From Enchytraeus crypticus (Eukaryota > Annelida > Clitellata > Enchytraeida > Enchytraeidae): a stretch of DNA of 64,000 nt. Made by a program: the position numbers and the translations under genes. The notes beneath the pieces were generated by a model. That model was not told the DNA's origin. It saw only the letters and a program-made list of their open reading frames with translations, and did no database searches. Within the stretch, counting starts at the first letter, position 1, and every line of letters begins with the position of its first letter. Location: the NCBI GenBank assembly GCA_905160935.1, contig CAJHZI010000271.1, forward strand, positions 1,231,501 through 1,295,500. Reading direction: 5' to 3'. Below are positions 48,201-55,104 of the stretch, piece after piece.

Positions 48201-49424
48201 TGTCTGAATTTAAGTGTGTTTAGCGTCATGTTCCAAAGATTACTACTTCTCTACGCAACCTAGCCGCATTCGCAAATATTAGCGTTAGATTATTGCAGTT
48301 TTCAACGCATGTAGCACACCGTTTGGGATTGAGTATCGTATGAACTATGAAGGTAATACTGTTGCACATGAATACATGTATGTGAATGGAGGCAAATTGA
48401 TGCAATACTAATATGATGAGAACAAAACAACTTTGTCGAGTAATCTAGAGTACTTATTCAACCATTATTCATTTAAATGATGTTTTCCGAGAATCCTGAA
48501 ATATCCGGAACATATAAACGAAAAAGCAGTCTACGCATTATATATTATATTATATTATATTATATTATATTATATTATATTATATTCTATTATAGTCTTC
48601 GTATATTTTAATCGGGTATGGGGTTCAGGTATATTAGTTTATACTAAAGTGCTGAATTAATATCGGACTGGCTTTCGTTTAGGACCTTACTTCTCCTCAG
48701 CATATTTATTTTGCAGATTACTCTGGGTGAATTAATCTGTAGTAATGTGTGCTGTGGGTACGTCCTTGACATCATCCCTGGATGAGGAAACGGACGTTAA
48801 ACCTTTATTATTATTATTATTATTATCAATAAATTGAAATTGAATAAATGAAATGAAGTACCCAACATTATTTACTAATAATTGTCTAATAAAGCAAATT
48901 TCTTATAAAAGTTAATATTAATCATCACTAACTGGCTCTCCATGATTCGCGATGATGCTCAGTATGAAAGCCCCTAAAGCGTCGTCTAGTGTCCTATTGG
49001 TTAAATCCGCCTCTCTCAACCACTCCATCTCAGTGTCGGATCTATCCATGCTCCGGTACATCCCTAGAATCCTCGGGATTACTCTGGTCTCAGTCCCACA
49101 CCGGACGTCCGGATGAGCGTCCAGAAGAACCCGGAGCAGGGTTGTACCGCTCCTTGGGACTCCCCCAATCCAGATCAGAGGTACGTCCTTGCGAAAAGTG
49201 ACCAAATTTTGCGATGGTTCATTGGTTAGGGAGGATTGTAGATTACGAGTTGCAGAGTTCAAATCTTCGTCGATGACGTGCTTGCAGAGGAATACGACAA
49301 AGATGAGAGTGGAAAGAGTGAAGAGATACTGAAACCTCTGAGAGAGTAACCAGCTCCATCTCTTCATTATTATCATAACGTTATGATCTCGTTCCTTTCC
49401 ATATTTTAAAATATTCAGCATCAT
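30927..49424 (-). CDS. Tyrosylprotein sulfotransferase (TPST), three coding exons
   Basis: Joins 49424-48933, 48029-47641 and 31134-30927 into 362 codons plus stop. TPSTs are type II membrane enzymes of the trans-Golgi that move sulfate from PAPS to tyrosines of secreted and membrane proteins. Visible features: a membrane anchor at residues 32-50; 5'-phosphosulfate loop PRSGTT at 90-95; catalytic Glu112 in RCGTETR; Lys171 in LCTKDPF; 3'-phosphate segment [15 protein letters not shown] at 195-209; Ser298 in YSTDQV. Each of these is shifted by exactly 13 from the human TPST2 residues R78, E99, K158 and S285. Cys pairs 109/169 and 238/246 are kept, and there is an NRT sequon at 143. Introns are phase 0 and phase 2 with GT-AG ends. 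Length is close to the human enzymes (about 370). Start is either M1 or M20 (49367), which better suits a short cytosolic tail. TPST1 versus TPST2 orthology is not assignable. Confidence 0.95.
31195..31310. repeat. 14-bp tandem repeat in TPST intron 2
   Basis: About six to eight copies of GCATCCATGCATTG, adjoining the intron acceptor region of TPST exon 3. Confidence 0.9.
31311..32560. other. TPST intron 2, unassigned
   Basis: AT-rich intronic sequence. A 36-codon plus-strand frame starts at 32366 with normal-looking codons but has no recognisable homology. Confidence 0.4.
32565..32660 (-). repeat. LINE family C 3' tail
   Basis: AATTGGATTGGAGTGCTACT, TTATCCATGACAAAATCGAG, AACCAAATCAAAACCGATGA, GCAGA: reverse of the tail at 7450 and 27690. 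Confidence 0.8.
32725..32868 (-). repeat. tRNA-derived SINE, family A
   Basis: Minus-strand copy with CTGGCAGGAGCCAGTGGCGA and B box GGTTCAAATCC, tail to GACGTTAACATTGGC. Two A-rich AAAAAGCTAAAAAAGC segments mark its 3' end. Confidence 0.9.
32880..33030 (-). pseudogene. L2-like LINE fragment
   Basis: Minus strand reads [18 protein letters not shown] and then the [12 protein letters not shown] block with a frameshift. Same region as 26600-26880. Confidence 0.75.
33031..34270. other. TPST intron 2, unassigned
   Basis: No gene recognised. Near 33780-33920 the phrase GATAGGCA.CC.AATC recurs several times as a degenerate short repeat. Confidence 0.4.
34275..34670. repeat. 27-31 bp GC-rich minisatellite
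   Basis: About 13 units of the form CTCCTAGTCGTCCACTGACA, CCCCCTAGCTCC with length variants lacking AGTCG. Confidence 0.93.
34733..34812. repeat. 12-bp tandem repeat
   Basis: About six copies of CTAATCTCAACC. The open frames over it (NPNL or LIST repeats) follow from unit length 12. Confidence 0.95.
35310..35690 (-). pseudogene. L2-type LINE 3' end
   Basis: Minus strand matches the end of the L2 element at 54.8-56.4 kb: a frame-mixed ORF2 C-terminus, then CACCGGACTGGTTTTCGTTT, AGGACCATACTTCTCC, GGTCTGGGTGAATTGATCTG, GACGTCCCTGGATGAGGAAT, CGGACATTAAACC and (TTATTA)n. 5'-truncated. Confidence 0.85.
35770..36112. repeat. 18-bp minisatellite
   Basis: About 19 copies of GATTACATGTGCACAAGT with variants. 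The unit is a multiple of three and free of stops in most frames on both strands, giving several overlapping open frames (YMCTSD, VITCAQ, HLCTCN). It contains near-palindromic ACATGT and GTGCAC. Confidence 0.97.
36130..36600 (-). pseudogene. CR1-type LINE ORF2 C-terminus
   Basis: Reverse strand reads [86 protein letters not shown] with a few stops. The RRxRGDLI..YK.xHG and F.F.QRVxxxWNxLP..VV.A.SVN.FKxxLD motifs are the classic CR1 ending. Inactive fragment. Confidence 0.85.
37243..37296. repeat. (GA)n microsatellite
   Basis: GA run with flanking GA-rich sequence. Confidence 0.97.
37300..39160. other. TPST intron 2, mostly unassigned
   Basis: No gene recognised. Around 37695-37790 a tRNA-like segment (CGCTTGGTTTTTGATGCAGG, AGGTCAGAGATTCGAATCAC) is probably another SINE head. 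Confidence 0.4.
39165..39465 (+). other. Array of three similar stem-loop units behind a TATA-like box
   Basis: TTAGTATAAAAAGCCG at about 39168 is TATA-like. Downstream, TTTAAAACAC recurs three times, each followed by a short potential stem: CACAACTCGTTGTG, CACGACTAAGAGTGTCG, CACAGTCGCATTGATTGTG, then a GAGAAGTG/GAGAGTGG box. Unit spacing is roughly 60-70 bp. It could be an LTR-like leader, a structured RNA or a decayed repeat; I cannot tell which. Confidence 0.4.
39741..39787. repeat. (TA)n, mariner target
   Basis: TA run into which the mariner-type element at 39788 is inserted. Confidence 0.95.
39788..40533 (+). mobile_element. Tc1/mariner-type element, deletion derivative
   Basis: 746 bp bounded by CAGGGTGAGTAAAAAAAA and its inverse, flanked by TA on both sides inside a TA run, as expected for TA target duplication. 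The terminal inverted repeats are about 200 bp long (CACCTGCAAAAAGTTTGAAT, ATCTCAGGCTATT, GGCCAATTTTCATCCA). The core holds only the last part of a transposase gene. Confidence 0.9.
40012..40320 (+). pseudogene. Mariner transposase C-terminal remnant
   Basis: Reads [40 protein letters not shown], stop after RNPD, then in the same frame [19 protein letters not shown]. Mariner-family transposases have FxQQDGAPAHxS with the second catalytic Asp; here it is Asn (QQNGAPAD) and His is Asp. The third acidic site region (PNSPDLNPLDY) is preserved after the in-frame TAA. The N-terminal half is deleted. Dead copy. Confidence 0.85.
40534..40720. repeat. TA/GT compound microsatellite with a short mariner end
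   Basis: TA runs, then (GT)n at about 40694-40720. At 40552-40562 the 11 bases CAGGGTGAGTA of the mariner terminus occur alone within the TA run. Confidence 0.9.
41138..41635 (+). CDS. Unidentified 165-codon ORF in TPST intron 2
   Basis: Starts [10 protein letters not shown] and ends IIEMEMQH. It is hydrophilic, without signal peptide or membrane segment; stretches such as [35 protein letters not shown] and [16 protein letters not shown] look like ordinary globular protein, not repeat translation. Base composition is clearly less AT-rich than its surroundings and the frame is free of low-complexity tracts. It lies antisense to TPST inside intron 2. I do not recognise the family. It could be part of a mobile element gene, a nested single-exon gene or chance. 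No poly(A) signal or promoter assigned. Confidence 0.4.
   Translation: MAEQNTDRRPVCQASSMSNAGLFYDSGRDDLARALYTHEPTNKAEAMALAQAGDKNIPTFSRDHLGAVVESGHSQLAEFIGLPITRNTQATDPNIKRAYYHSTPEVLISSVGGWGGPNQQQHLMLEGADQYRRQRPSYDPKDMGSVHTQAERFATILIIEMEMQH
41656..41859 (+). CDS. Possible companion ORF downstream of the 165-codon ORF
   Basis: 67 codons, begins 21 bp after the stop of the preceding [53 protein letters not shown]. It could be a frameshifted continuation of the same coding region. No family recognised. Confidence 0.2.
   Translation: MKPDLEIVIIDIVECAAIDRATRYCQRRFGCNSNRWPTASLASFKWWQIDIIKNNDEIRIIKVHLNP
41893..41996 (-). repeat. tRNA-derived SINE, family A, truncated
   Basis: Minus strand reads ACGGATCAGTACGTGCGGGG, B box GGTTCAAATCC, the CACTGACATCACTTTCGAGT tail. 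Lacks the first 40 bp of the tRNA head. Confidence 0.85.
42065..42240 (-). repeat. tRNA-derived SINE, family B, decayed
   Basis: Minus strand carries the same order as 45555-45750 (TAGCGTAGTGGTTAGAGG, GAACTCTCGTGGGTTAGATTCTCGG, TGGACTAAATTATCTAACGG, TTAAACATATGGTATTAAAA). B box is degraded. Confidence 0.75.
42596..42815. repeat. 18-bp GC-rich minisatellite
   Basis: About 12 copies of CCCCTCTGCTACGCCCCA. Open frames (SATPRP, LLRPAP, CYAPPL) are translations of the unit. Confidence 0.96.
43264..43602. repeat. TA-rich compound repeat
   Basis: TA runs with TATACATGTGTATA and TATACAGTATATA interruptions. Confidence 0.95.
43617..43675. repeat. Short interstitial telomere-like tract
   Basis: ACCCCAACCCCAACCC, then three to four perfect CCCTAA units and variants. 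CCCTAA is the complement of the TTAGGG animal telomere repeat. Confidence 0.85.
43680..45155. other. TPST intron 2, unassigned
   Basis: No gene recognised. A less AT-rich patch near 44480-44570 shows no open frame with family motifs. Confidence 0.4.
45155..45275. repeat. (GA)n / (GATA)n microsatellite
   Basis: GA runs with GATA interruptions. Confidence 0.96.
45555..45750 (+). repeat. tRNA-derived SINE, family B, best copy
   Basis: TAAATAGCGTAGGGGTAACG (A-box-like), GGGTTCGAATCCCGGCCGCG (perfect B box GGTTCGAATCC), CTGATCTGAGAGTAAAATCT, CGGACATTCACTGGACTGGC, tail AAACATGTGGTATTAAAAAG. Use this copy as the family reference. Confidence 0.9.
45760..47260. other. TPST intron 2, unassigned
   Basis: Two short plus frames (45758-45976 and 46229-46441) have non-repetitive sequence but no recognised motif or splice context. 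Confidence 0.4.
47268..47640 (-). repeat. Minisatellite of splice-donor-like units abutting TPST exon 2
   Basis: Sixteen head-to-tail units of 23-25 bp. In the TPST sense each reads roughly CAGGTAAGAAATCAATCAGTGAA. The unit touching the exon contains the true donor CCAG|GTGAGATATCAATCAG. Five units carry exact CAGGTAAG and four more carry CAGGTAC, CAGGTAGC, CAGGTAAC or CAGGTATG; the rest read CTAGTGTAAG, CTAGGG or CAGGC. Confidence 0.95.
47641..48029 (-). CDS. TPST exon 2 (sulfotransferase core)
   Basis: 389 bp coding residues 165-294, acceptor TTGCAACAG|GCTCAACG, donor CTATCCAG|GTGAGA. Holds [54 protein letters not shown]-richer than its flanks. The intron immediately after the donor is a 16-unit minisatellite of donor-like sequences. 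Confidence 0.95.
48535..48596. repeat. (ATATT)n pentanucleotide repeat
   Basis: About 11 copies of TATAT/TATTA pentamers in TPST intron 1. Confidence 0.95.
48655..48832 (+). repeat. L2-type LINE 3' tail in TPST intron 1
   Basis: CGGACTGGCTTTCGTTTAGG, ACCTTACTTCTCCTCAGC, CTCTGGGTGAATTAATCTGT, GTCCTTGACATCATCCCTGG, ATGAGGAAACGGACGTTAAA, CC(TTA)n. Same tail as 56290-56442. Confidence 0.9.
48933..49424 (-). CDS. TPST exon 1 (membrane anchor, PAPS-binding loop, catalytic Glu)
   Basis: Codes residues 1-164. Donor is CCA|GTTAGT after ..HGEP, aligning with HGEPAP in vertebrate TPST. The protein-level match starts at [20 protein letters not shown]. No clear TATA box is seen upstream, and a 5' untranslated exon further right is possible. 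Confidence 0.93.
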
Positions 49425-49429
49425 ATACT

Positions 49430-50580
49430 GTATATGTAACTAAAGTTTAACAATGTTTTACTCTCCAGTCACTGTTTGCCGCTGTTATTTTCAAAATTTA
49501 GAATATTATACGAAATATAGTAAACGTTATACTGACTATTATACTCGCAGATAGATGGTTGCTATATTCCCATACTGTAGTTTCCAAGTGAAAATTTTCG
49601 TCAACATTAATTTAAAGTAACAGTATTAATATACTCCCATGAGCAAAAATCAAGGAAAATGCTATACGCTAAACTTAAATTAGACCTATTAACTTTCTGC
49701 AGTTAAATATCCCTGAGAGCGAAAACATTAATTTTTGTAATTATTTGAAACGTAATACTTTGCAAATTGCATCTTACAATACTCCCTTTGCATTGTTCTC
49801 GTTCGTTCTTTCTTATATTCTTTATAATTTGCATATACTACATCTATAACACATACATGTATTCCTAGACTATAGTCCGCTTATCACTAATCAATCCATC
49901 CATTAACACGAAACAATCTTGTACGACTTTCACAAGGTCTCTTCCCTTATTAGAATCATTAATTTCATTAAATTACGCCCTAGCATAATATTTTCTACTT
50001 AATCAATGACAACTTTCGCAGCTATTACAAAAAATACTAGTTTTATTTAGTTTTTATTAACAACATTCTATTTTATAATTTAATATCTGCAGACTAATCT
50101 CTTTTCACTTCGCTTACACATTGCAACACGTGTCCTTTTTATTCCGATGTGCATACATTGAGTTACTTAGCACTGAGTGCCATAACTTTCAGCATTTTCT
50201 CATAACAAATGACTGGCCTGTTTGAGTTCTGCAGCTCAAGCCGCATAACTCTATGAAACCCATCGCGTGCAGCTGTTCCCTCTGATAACTGAAATTGACA
50301 AATCATAGATAGGTTTATTTCTTCCAAACTTAAAAATTAGAAATGAAAATACGAACATATACGAGACCTCTACAATCTTTAAACTTGCTTTTCATAAATG
50401 TTTACAAAAGATTCTTATGATTGGGGTTGGGGCTGACGCATTGCTATAGCTTTCTTCCCAGAACCACGATGCGAGAGTTCAAATCCTAGGTCAGTCGTCA
50501 ACGAATGAAGCACGAAGTAATTCGAGATTAATCTTAAATTGACGCCTGCTGCAATGTAGGAAAACATCTAAGAAATCTAG
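49430..50580. other. Region upstream of TPST, mostly unassigned
   Basis: AT-rich. No CpG-rich promoter or TATA box stands out near the TPST start; CATATACTGTATATG at about 49422-49436 is a small palindrome. Around 50425-50495 a tRNA-like segment (TTGGGGCTGACGCATTGC, GAGTTCAAATCCTAGGTCAG) is likely a SINE head. Confidence 0.4.
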
Positions 50581-50589
50581 TTTTGCCGG

Positions 50590-51160
50590 TTTTGGTCTTG
50601 GTCTCGAGGGCTCTGGTTGTGGTCTTGGTCCGCGTCTCGATCGATTGGTCTCAGATATTTTCGAGACCACTGCATATTATTTTAATTAATTTAAAGAAAT
50701 TGTGACTGCATAATTTGCAAGAATTAAGCATGTATGATTAAGTAAAATGACTCCTAATGTCTTTTTCTTGCCTTTCGATTGTAGTACACTACAAATTAGT
50801 AATTCAGTCTACAGATTATTACATTGAGTAGATATTTTAAAATTTGAAGCAGCTATGGGAAAATCAATTAAATCTAATGTCAAACGGCAGTATATAGAAT
50901 ATCTCGGCCTATAGTTAGCAAACAGCCAATAATTAATATCTTTAATACCGTACTAATAAGTTTAATAAGTTTCAAAGATGTCGCATATAGGCCTATCAAG
51001 TAGGTTATGCTAACATAGCCTACTTGAACCAGGTCTTGGTCTCGGTCTCGAAGGTCCGGTCTTGATCTTGGTCTCGATCTCTAGGGGTCTAGTCTTGGTC
51101 TTGATCTCGAGTGGTCCGGTCTTGGTCTTGGTCTCTGAATTTTGGTCTCGACTAAAAGTC
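50590..51160. mobile_element. GGTCTTGGTCTCG-flanked repeat element
   Basis: Clusters of GGTCTTGGTCTCGA repeats at 50590-50675 and 51030-51155 bracket about 350 bp of AT-rich sequence. Such degenerate subterminal repeats are seen in some MITE-like DNA elements. No exact ends or target duplication found. Confidence 0.4.
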
Positions 51161-51611
51161 TGGAAGCAATTTACTTGAAGCATTAGGCCCTAACTAATTA
51201 ATTAGCGAACATACATTCAAAACTCTCACGCAGACGTATCGTTATAGAGGTTTAATCCGATGTATAGAAAGGAAGTTTTATTGAACAATCTGCGTTTCAC
51301 GTATTGCAAGAAGAATTTCTTCGATTAGAGTTCTGATTTCAATTAGTTAGAAATTATAGAAATTAGAGTTCAAAGAATTCTAGTTGGTGTATTATTGCAT
51401 GGTCTTTAGTTTTTGACTTGAGATTAAATGCAGCACAAATTGCCCATTGATCCTGTCATAATTTCATTTCTTTACTATCGCCAGATAGCAGCACTCGCAA
51501 GACCTATTATTTCTAGGCCTGAAGCCCTTACGCTGTCAACATACAGCGCTGAAAATGGAATACAAAAGTCTACCAAATACCTGTTCAATATATATAGATT
51601 GTAATCTTACC

Positions 51612-51667
51612 AATATCTTACAAGTATCGTACAGTCATCAATGACTGTACGATACTTGTAAGATATT
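51612..51667. repeat. 27-bp perfect inverted repeat, 2-nt spacer
   Basis: Left arm AATATCTTACAAGTATCGTA..CAT, spacer CA, right arm ATGACTGTACGATACTTGTA..ATT. The arms (51612-51638 and 51641-51667) are exactly complementary. Confidence 0.97.
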
Positions 51668-51694
51668 TGTGGTGCTTTGCTTTGACGCCTGTTT

Positions 51695-51778
51695 GTGTAG
51701 TGTCTGCAAGAGACGTCCCTGACATTGCCTTATGATGAGGAACCGGACGTTAAATTCTTATTGATTGATTGATTAAAG
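51695..51778 (+). repeat. L2-type LINE or SINE 3' tail
   Basis: GAGACGTCCCTGACATTGCC, GATGAGGAACCGGACGTTAA, A then (TTGA)n. Variant of the L2 tail at 56380-56442 with a different microsatellite end. Confidence 0.8.
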
Positions 51779-51994
51779 TTAATTGAAAAAACTAAAAATC
51801 CTACTTCTTGATACGACTCAAGTAAAAGCTTATGACTGTGACAAAAAATATTTATTAGAAGATTTAAAGAAGACACCACACGAGACAAATTTCCTATAAT
51901 TCAAAAACAAATAGTGTACAAATTTTCATATGTTGTTAATAACGAAAACTACAAAACAGCAACTAAGAAAGGAAACTCTGCAAACACTTGCGAT

Positions 51995-52115
51995 ATGTCA
52001 TGTGTGTATCTGAACATTCATGTGATCTTGGTTTCGATTCCCGGTGCAGAATATCATAGTTATTTACCATGGATCTGCCATTAGGCAGTACATTGAAGGA
52101 AGAAGGAGACCTTAG
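51995..52115 (+). repeat. Probable tRNA-head SINE with RTE-like LINE tail
   Basis: GTGATCTTGGTTTCGATTCC (B box GGTTTCGATTCC) followed by CATGGATCTGCCATTAGGCA, GTACATTGAAGGAAGAAGG, which resembles the LINE end CCTTGGACCTGCCAGTAGGC, AGTGCACTAAGAGAG. Confidence 0.5.
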
Positions 52116-52261
52116 ATCTGGAATTAAGCAAGGTGAGTTTTGTAAAATTAAAAACCTAAATAAAAAGAAAAAATAGGCTACGAGTGCTGCTCTCTGGCGA
52201 TAGTAAAGAAGTGAAATTATGACAAGATCAATGTGCAGTTTGCGCTGCATTTAAGTGCATG

Positions 52262-52356
52262 TCATACCGTATCAGTATGTGTTGGGTTCAAATCCTGGGC
52301 TCGCCCGTCTCTGACATCGCTTTCGAGTGAGGAAACTGACATTTACCAGCTTTTTT
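52262..52356 (+). repeat. tRNA-derived SINE, family A, 5'-truncated
   Basis: CGTATCAGTATGTG, GGGTTCAAATCCTGGGCTCG, CTGACATCGCTTTCGAGTGA, GGAAACTGAC, shortened tail. Confidence 0.85.
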
Positions 52357-52793
52357 ATTAGGTCATTTATCAGCTTATTTATTTTTTCAAGCGGTGATCA
52401 CGGACATAAGACTCAACCTTACTCTATCAAGTGGTTGATCTTTGAGAACTCAATTTCCAATGCTCATTATGCTAAATTGCTAATTGTTACTTATCATTGT
52501 TGAGAAATAATTACAAACAACATAGTTCATAAAATTACAAATGTTTTGCATCATACATACTTGCATGCTATTTTCTAAAGGCCTACAGGCAGAGAAAGCA
52601 ATTAATATTAGCTGCATACAAATACATTGCAAGTGTTCAGAAATAAATTCAAATAATTATGAAGCACAACAAGAAACTTTTACAGAATCACAAGCAATAT
52701 CATACAATGACCAGAGTTCTAAGAGAAACATTTCGCTAGTAAGAATTGTTGTTAGTTAGACAACATGTATTTAGTTTTGCAAAACTTTTTCAG

Positions 52794-52930
52794 GCTGACA
52801 AGCTCACACCTGGAGGGGGGGAGGTGGTCAGGCTGACGCAATACGAGCAGGAACTGGATTTAACTCGTTCATTTGCACGTGTGATGTCGAGGTGTACAGT
52901 TGAGCATGAAGTGTGCGACAAAACCGCGTG
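52794..52930 (+). CDS. Orphan candidate exon
   Basis: A 137-bp GC-richer segment between acceptor ACTTTTTCAG|GCTGAC and donor GCGTG|GTGAGT, open in only one plus frame. It reads ADKLTPGGGEVVRLTQYEQE, LDLTRSFARVMSRCTVEHEV, CDKTA and ends in phase 2 (TG). Non-repetitive, hydrophilic, with two cysteines near the end. I do not recognise the protein. A possible next exon starts at 58086, where joining gives CDKTAWCALRRSCSDCVESM. Splice signals on both sides and composition argue for a real exon; the gene's other exons were not found. Confidence 0.45.
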
Positions 52931-52981
52931 GTGAGTTTGATAATTTTGCAAATAATATTTATCTATATTGAAATACATGTC

Positions 52982-53099
52982 TCTCTTAGTGCACTGCCTA
53001 CTGGCAGGTCCATGGTATATAACGCCTCCACTCTTCTCTGTCTTCCGCCTTCATCTTCATTTTCACATATGAGTAGGTCTTTAACTCATCTAACATACT
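52982..53099 (-). pseudogene. RTE-like LINE 3' end, part 1 (interrupted)
   Basis: Minus strand matches the C-terminus and 3' end of the copy at 8963-9530: MLDELKTYSYVKMKMKAEDR, EEWRRYIPWTCQ, then (GA)-type end. It is split from part 2 at 53973 by an 865-bp insertion. Confidence 0.85.
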
Positions 53100-53964
53100 C
53101 AGTGGCGGATCCAGGGGGGACCCGGGCCCCCCCTTAGGCCCGACGATAAAAATTTGTAAATATATATTTTCATTATTTCTATGCAATTTCTAGGTGTAAA
53201 TATGTTTTAAGGGCGTTGGGGGGAGGGTACAAGAGGGAACTCGAACAGTCCGACTACCTGGAATTTTTTCAAATATGGGCCCCACTAGGGTCCCATATAA
53301 CGGAAGGGGGGCCCGAAAGATGTTGACCGTTTCACTAGCTCTCAATTTTCACTTTAGCCACTGTATAAGAGGAAAAAGGGTGTAAATAAAAAATGTGAAC
53401 TCTCTCCCGTAACAGTGGTGCAAACCGCCTTGGCTGGAATCGAGGGCATTAAGCCCCCATCTTCCGTCAAAATTAGGTCACTTTTGCTATTGGTCCAGAT
53501 CCGCTGAGTTTCTTCAGAGCCTCAGAGGTGAAAAAATTAACCTACTTTTTTCCTAAACAAGTGTAGGATTTTAGGCATTTTAGGTTTTGCTCTCACTTTA
53601 GTACGGGTGTGAGGGGGGTGGGGTAAGATACGGGGATACTCTATGAGCCGAGCGCAGTCTTCTTCTTCTTCTTCAGTGCACTGCCAAGTGGCAGGTTCAA
53701 GGTACATATTCATACTCAAAGTCAGTTTTCTCGCTCCATAAGAGCACTCCTTAGATCAACAAGTTAATCCCTTCACAAAAGTCTATACCTTACCCATACC
53801 TTATGTAGCTGAGCGCAGTATGCTGAAAAATTTTGAGACCCCCCACACAGCATTTCTTCTGGTTGCGTCACGTCCCGAAGAAGGCGGGGCGTAAGCAAAA
53901 ATGTGTACACTGTCCAAAAGCAATTTTCGGGCCCTCCGCTTAAAAAATCCTGGATCCGCCCCTG
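53100..53964. mobile_element. hAT-type MITE inserted in a LINE
   Basis: Ends CAGTGGCGGATCCAG and CTGGATCCGCCCCTG form the inverted repeat typical of hAT elements. Flanks AACATACT (53092-53099) and AGGATACT (53965-53972) are a 6/8-matching 8-bp target duplication, the size expected for hAT. GGGCCCGAAA/TTTTCGGGCCC motifs lie near both ends. No transposase ORF. It carries a SINE at 53659-53810. Confidence 0.85.
53659..53810 (-). repeat. SINE-like repeat inserted in the hAT MITE
   Basis: Reverse of the repeat at 20510-20700 (AGCTACATAAGGTATGGGTA, AGGTATAGACTTTTGTGAAG, GATCTAAGGAGTGCTCTTAT, GTACCTTGAACCTGCCACTT, GGCAGTGCACTGAAG, (GAA)n). It is flanked by GAGCGCAGT at 53650-53658 and 53811-53819, a direct 9-bp duplication. 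Confidence 0.88.
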
Positions 53965-53972
53965 AGGATACT

Positions 53973-54050
53973 TAATCTCGGCCTGTCCCTGCCTCTTTTT
54001 CCGTTCATTCTATCTTCTGTGACCTCTATTAATAGACCTTCCCCCTTGGA
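53973..54050 (-). pseudogene. RTE-like LINE 3' end, part 2
   Basis: Continues part 1: minus strand gives the GRMEGKRGRGRPR-type block (CTTTTTCCGTTCATTCTATC and CCTGTCCCTGCC on plus). Ends near CTTCCCCCTTGG. Confidence 0.8.
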
Positions 54051-54403
54051 AATACATCTAAATAGGATTAATTATTTAGATTTTATCTGTTGTTCATCTC
54101 TCCTGATATAATTTACATCGTCCAAGCTTTTTCTCTCGACTTTCAGGTAGTGCTAGGCCTATCTATACAAACTATTAATTTTAGCCAATTTTTTATAATT
54201 GAGATTTCGATCCATAACATAGTTTTAGATCAATAAGTAAATAAATCTTTTATAAATAAATAAATAAATTTTTTAGATAAATCTGCAAAATAAAATCTTT
54301 TTCGAAATTATTTGTATTCGAGATGATAAATTATTAGTATTACAATTAACATTACTAGTAGGTGTATATGAAGCATTTATGTGGATAAGGATATTAGAAT
54401 TAA

Positions 54404-54408
54404 GTCTG

Positions 54409-54456
<48 letters not shown>

Positions 54457-54640
54457 TCTCTCCTTCTCTCAGTGCACTGCCTACCGACAAGTCCATGACA
54501 TTCCTAATTATCATCTACCTCTGGTTCTCTTTCCTTCCATTCTACCTTGTAGGACCTCTTAGTAAACTGCCCCCCTCCCCCTAGAATGTGTCCTATCTTC
54601 GTATATCTGAATGCATTTGTCAACTGTCTCAACTGATTGT
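54404..54640 (-). pseudogene. RTE-like LINE 3' fragment with (GA)n end
   Basis: Plus strand: (CT)n, CAGTGCACTGCCTACCGACA, AGTCCATGACATT, TCTTTCCTTCCATTCTACCT, TTAGAATGTG..CCTATC, GCATTTGTCAACTGTCT. Same order as at 8963-9230 with deletions. Confidence 0.8.
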
Positions 54641-55104
54641 ATCTTTATGAGGCATGATTGTATCTTTATGAACCATTTTTGTGTTGATGTAGTGGATTGA
54701 TTTGATTATAACTCTTCGCTCTACCGACTCATCTTTCTCTTCGCTCTATCGACTCATCTTGCTGCCTTTATGTTATTCCTACACGCTTACTGAAATCCTG
54801 TATTGATGTTTTAGTCGCTCCTATTACTTAATCAACCTCTCACTCTCAGAAGGTATCTTCCCGACCGTCTTCGAACAAGCAGTTGTATCTCCTTTGCTAA
54901 AAAGCCTTCTCTACCAAAAGCTGATCTCTCCAGTTCCGTCCTATTTCCAATCTTAACTTCACCTCTAACCTTCTTGAAAAGGTAATTTATACCCGTTTAT
55001 GCACTCAACTTGATTCTTTCCCTTCTCTCTCTCATTATCAATCTGCCTATAGAAAACTCCATTCTACTGAAACCGCTCTTCTTCCTATACAAAATGATCT
55101 TAGC

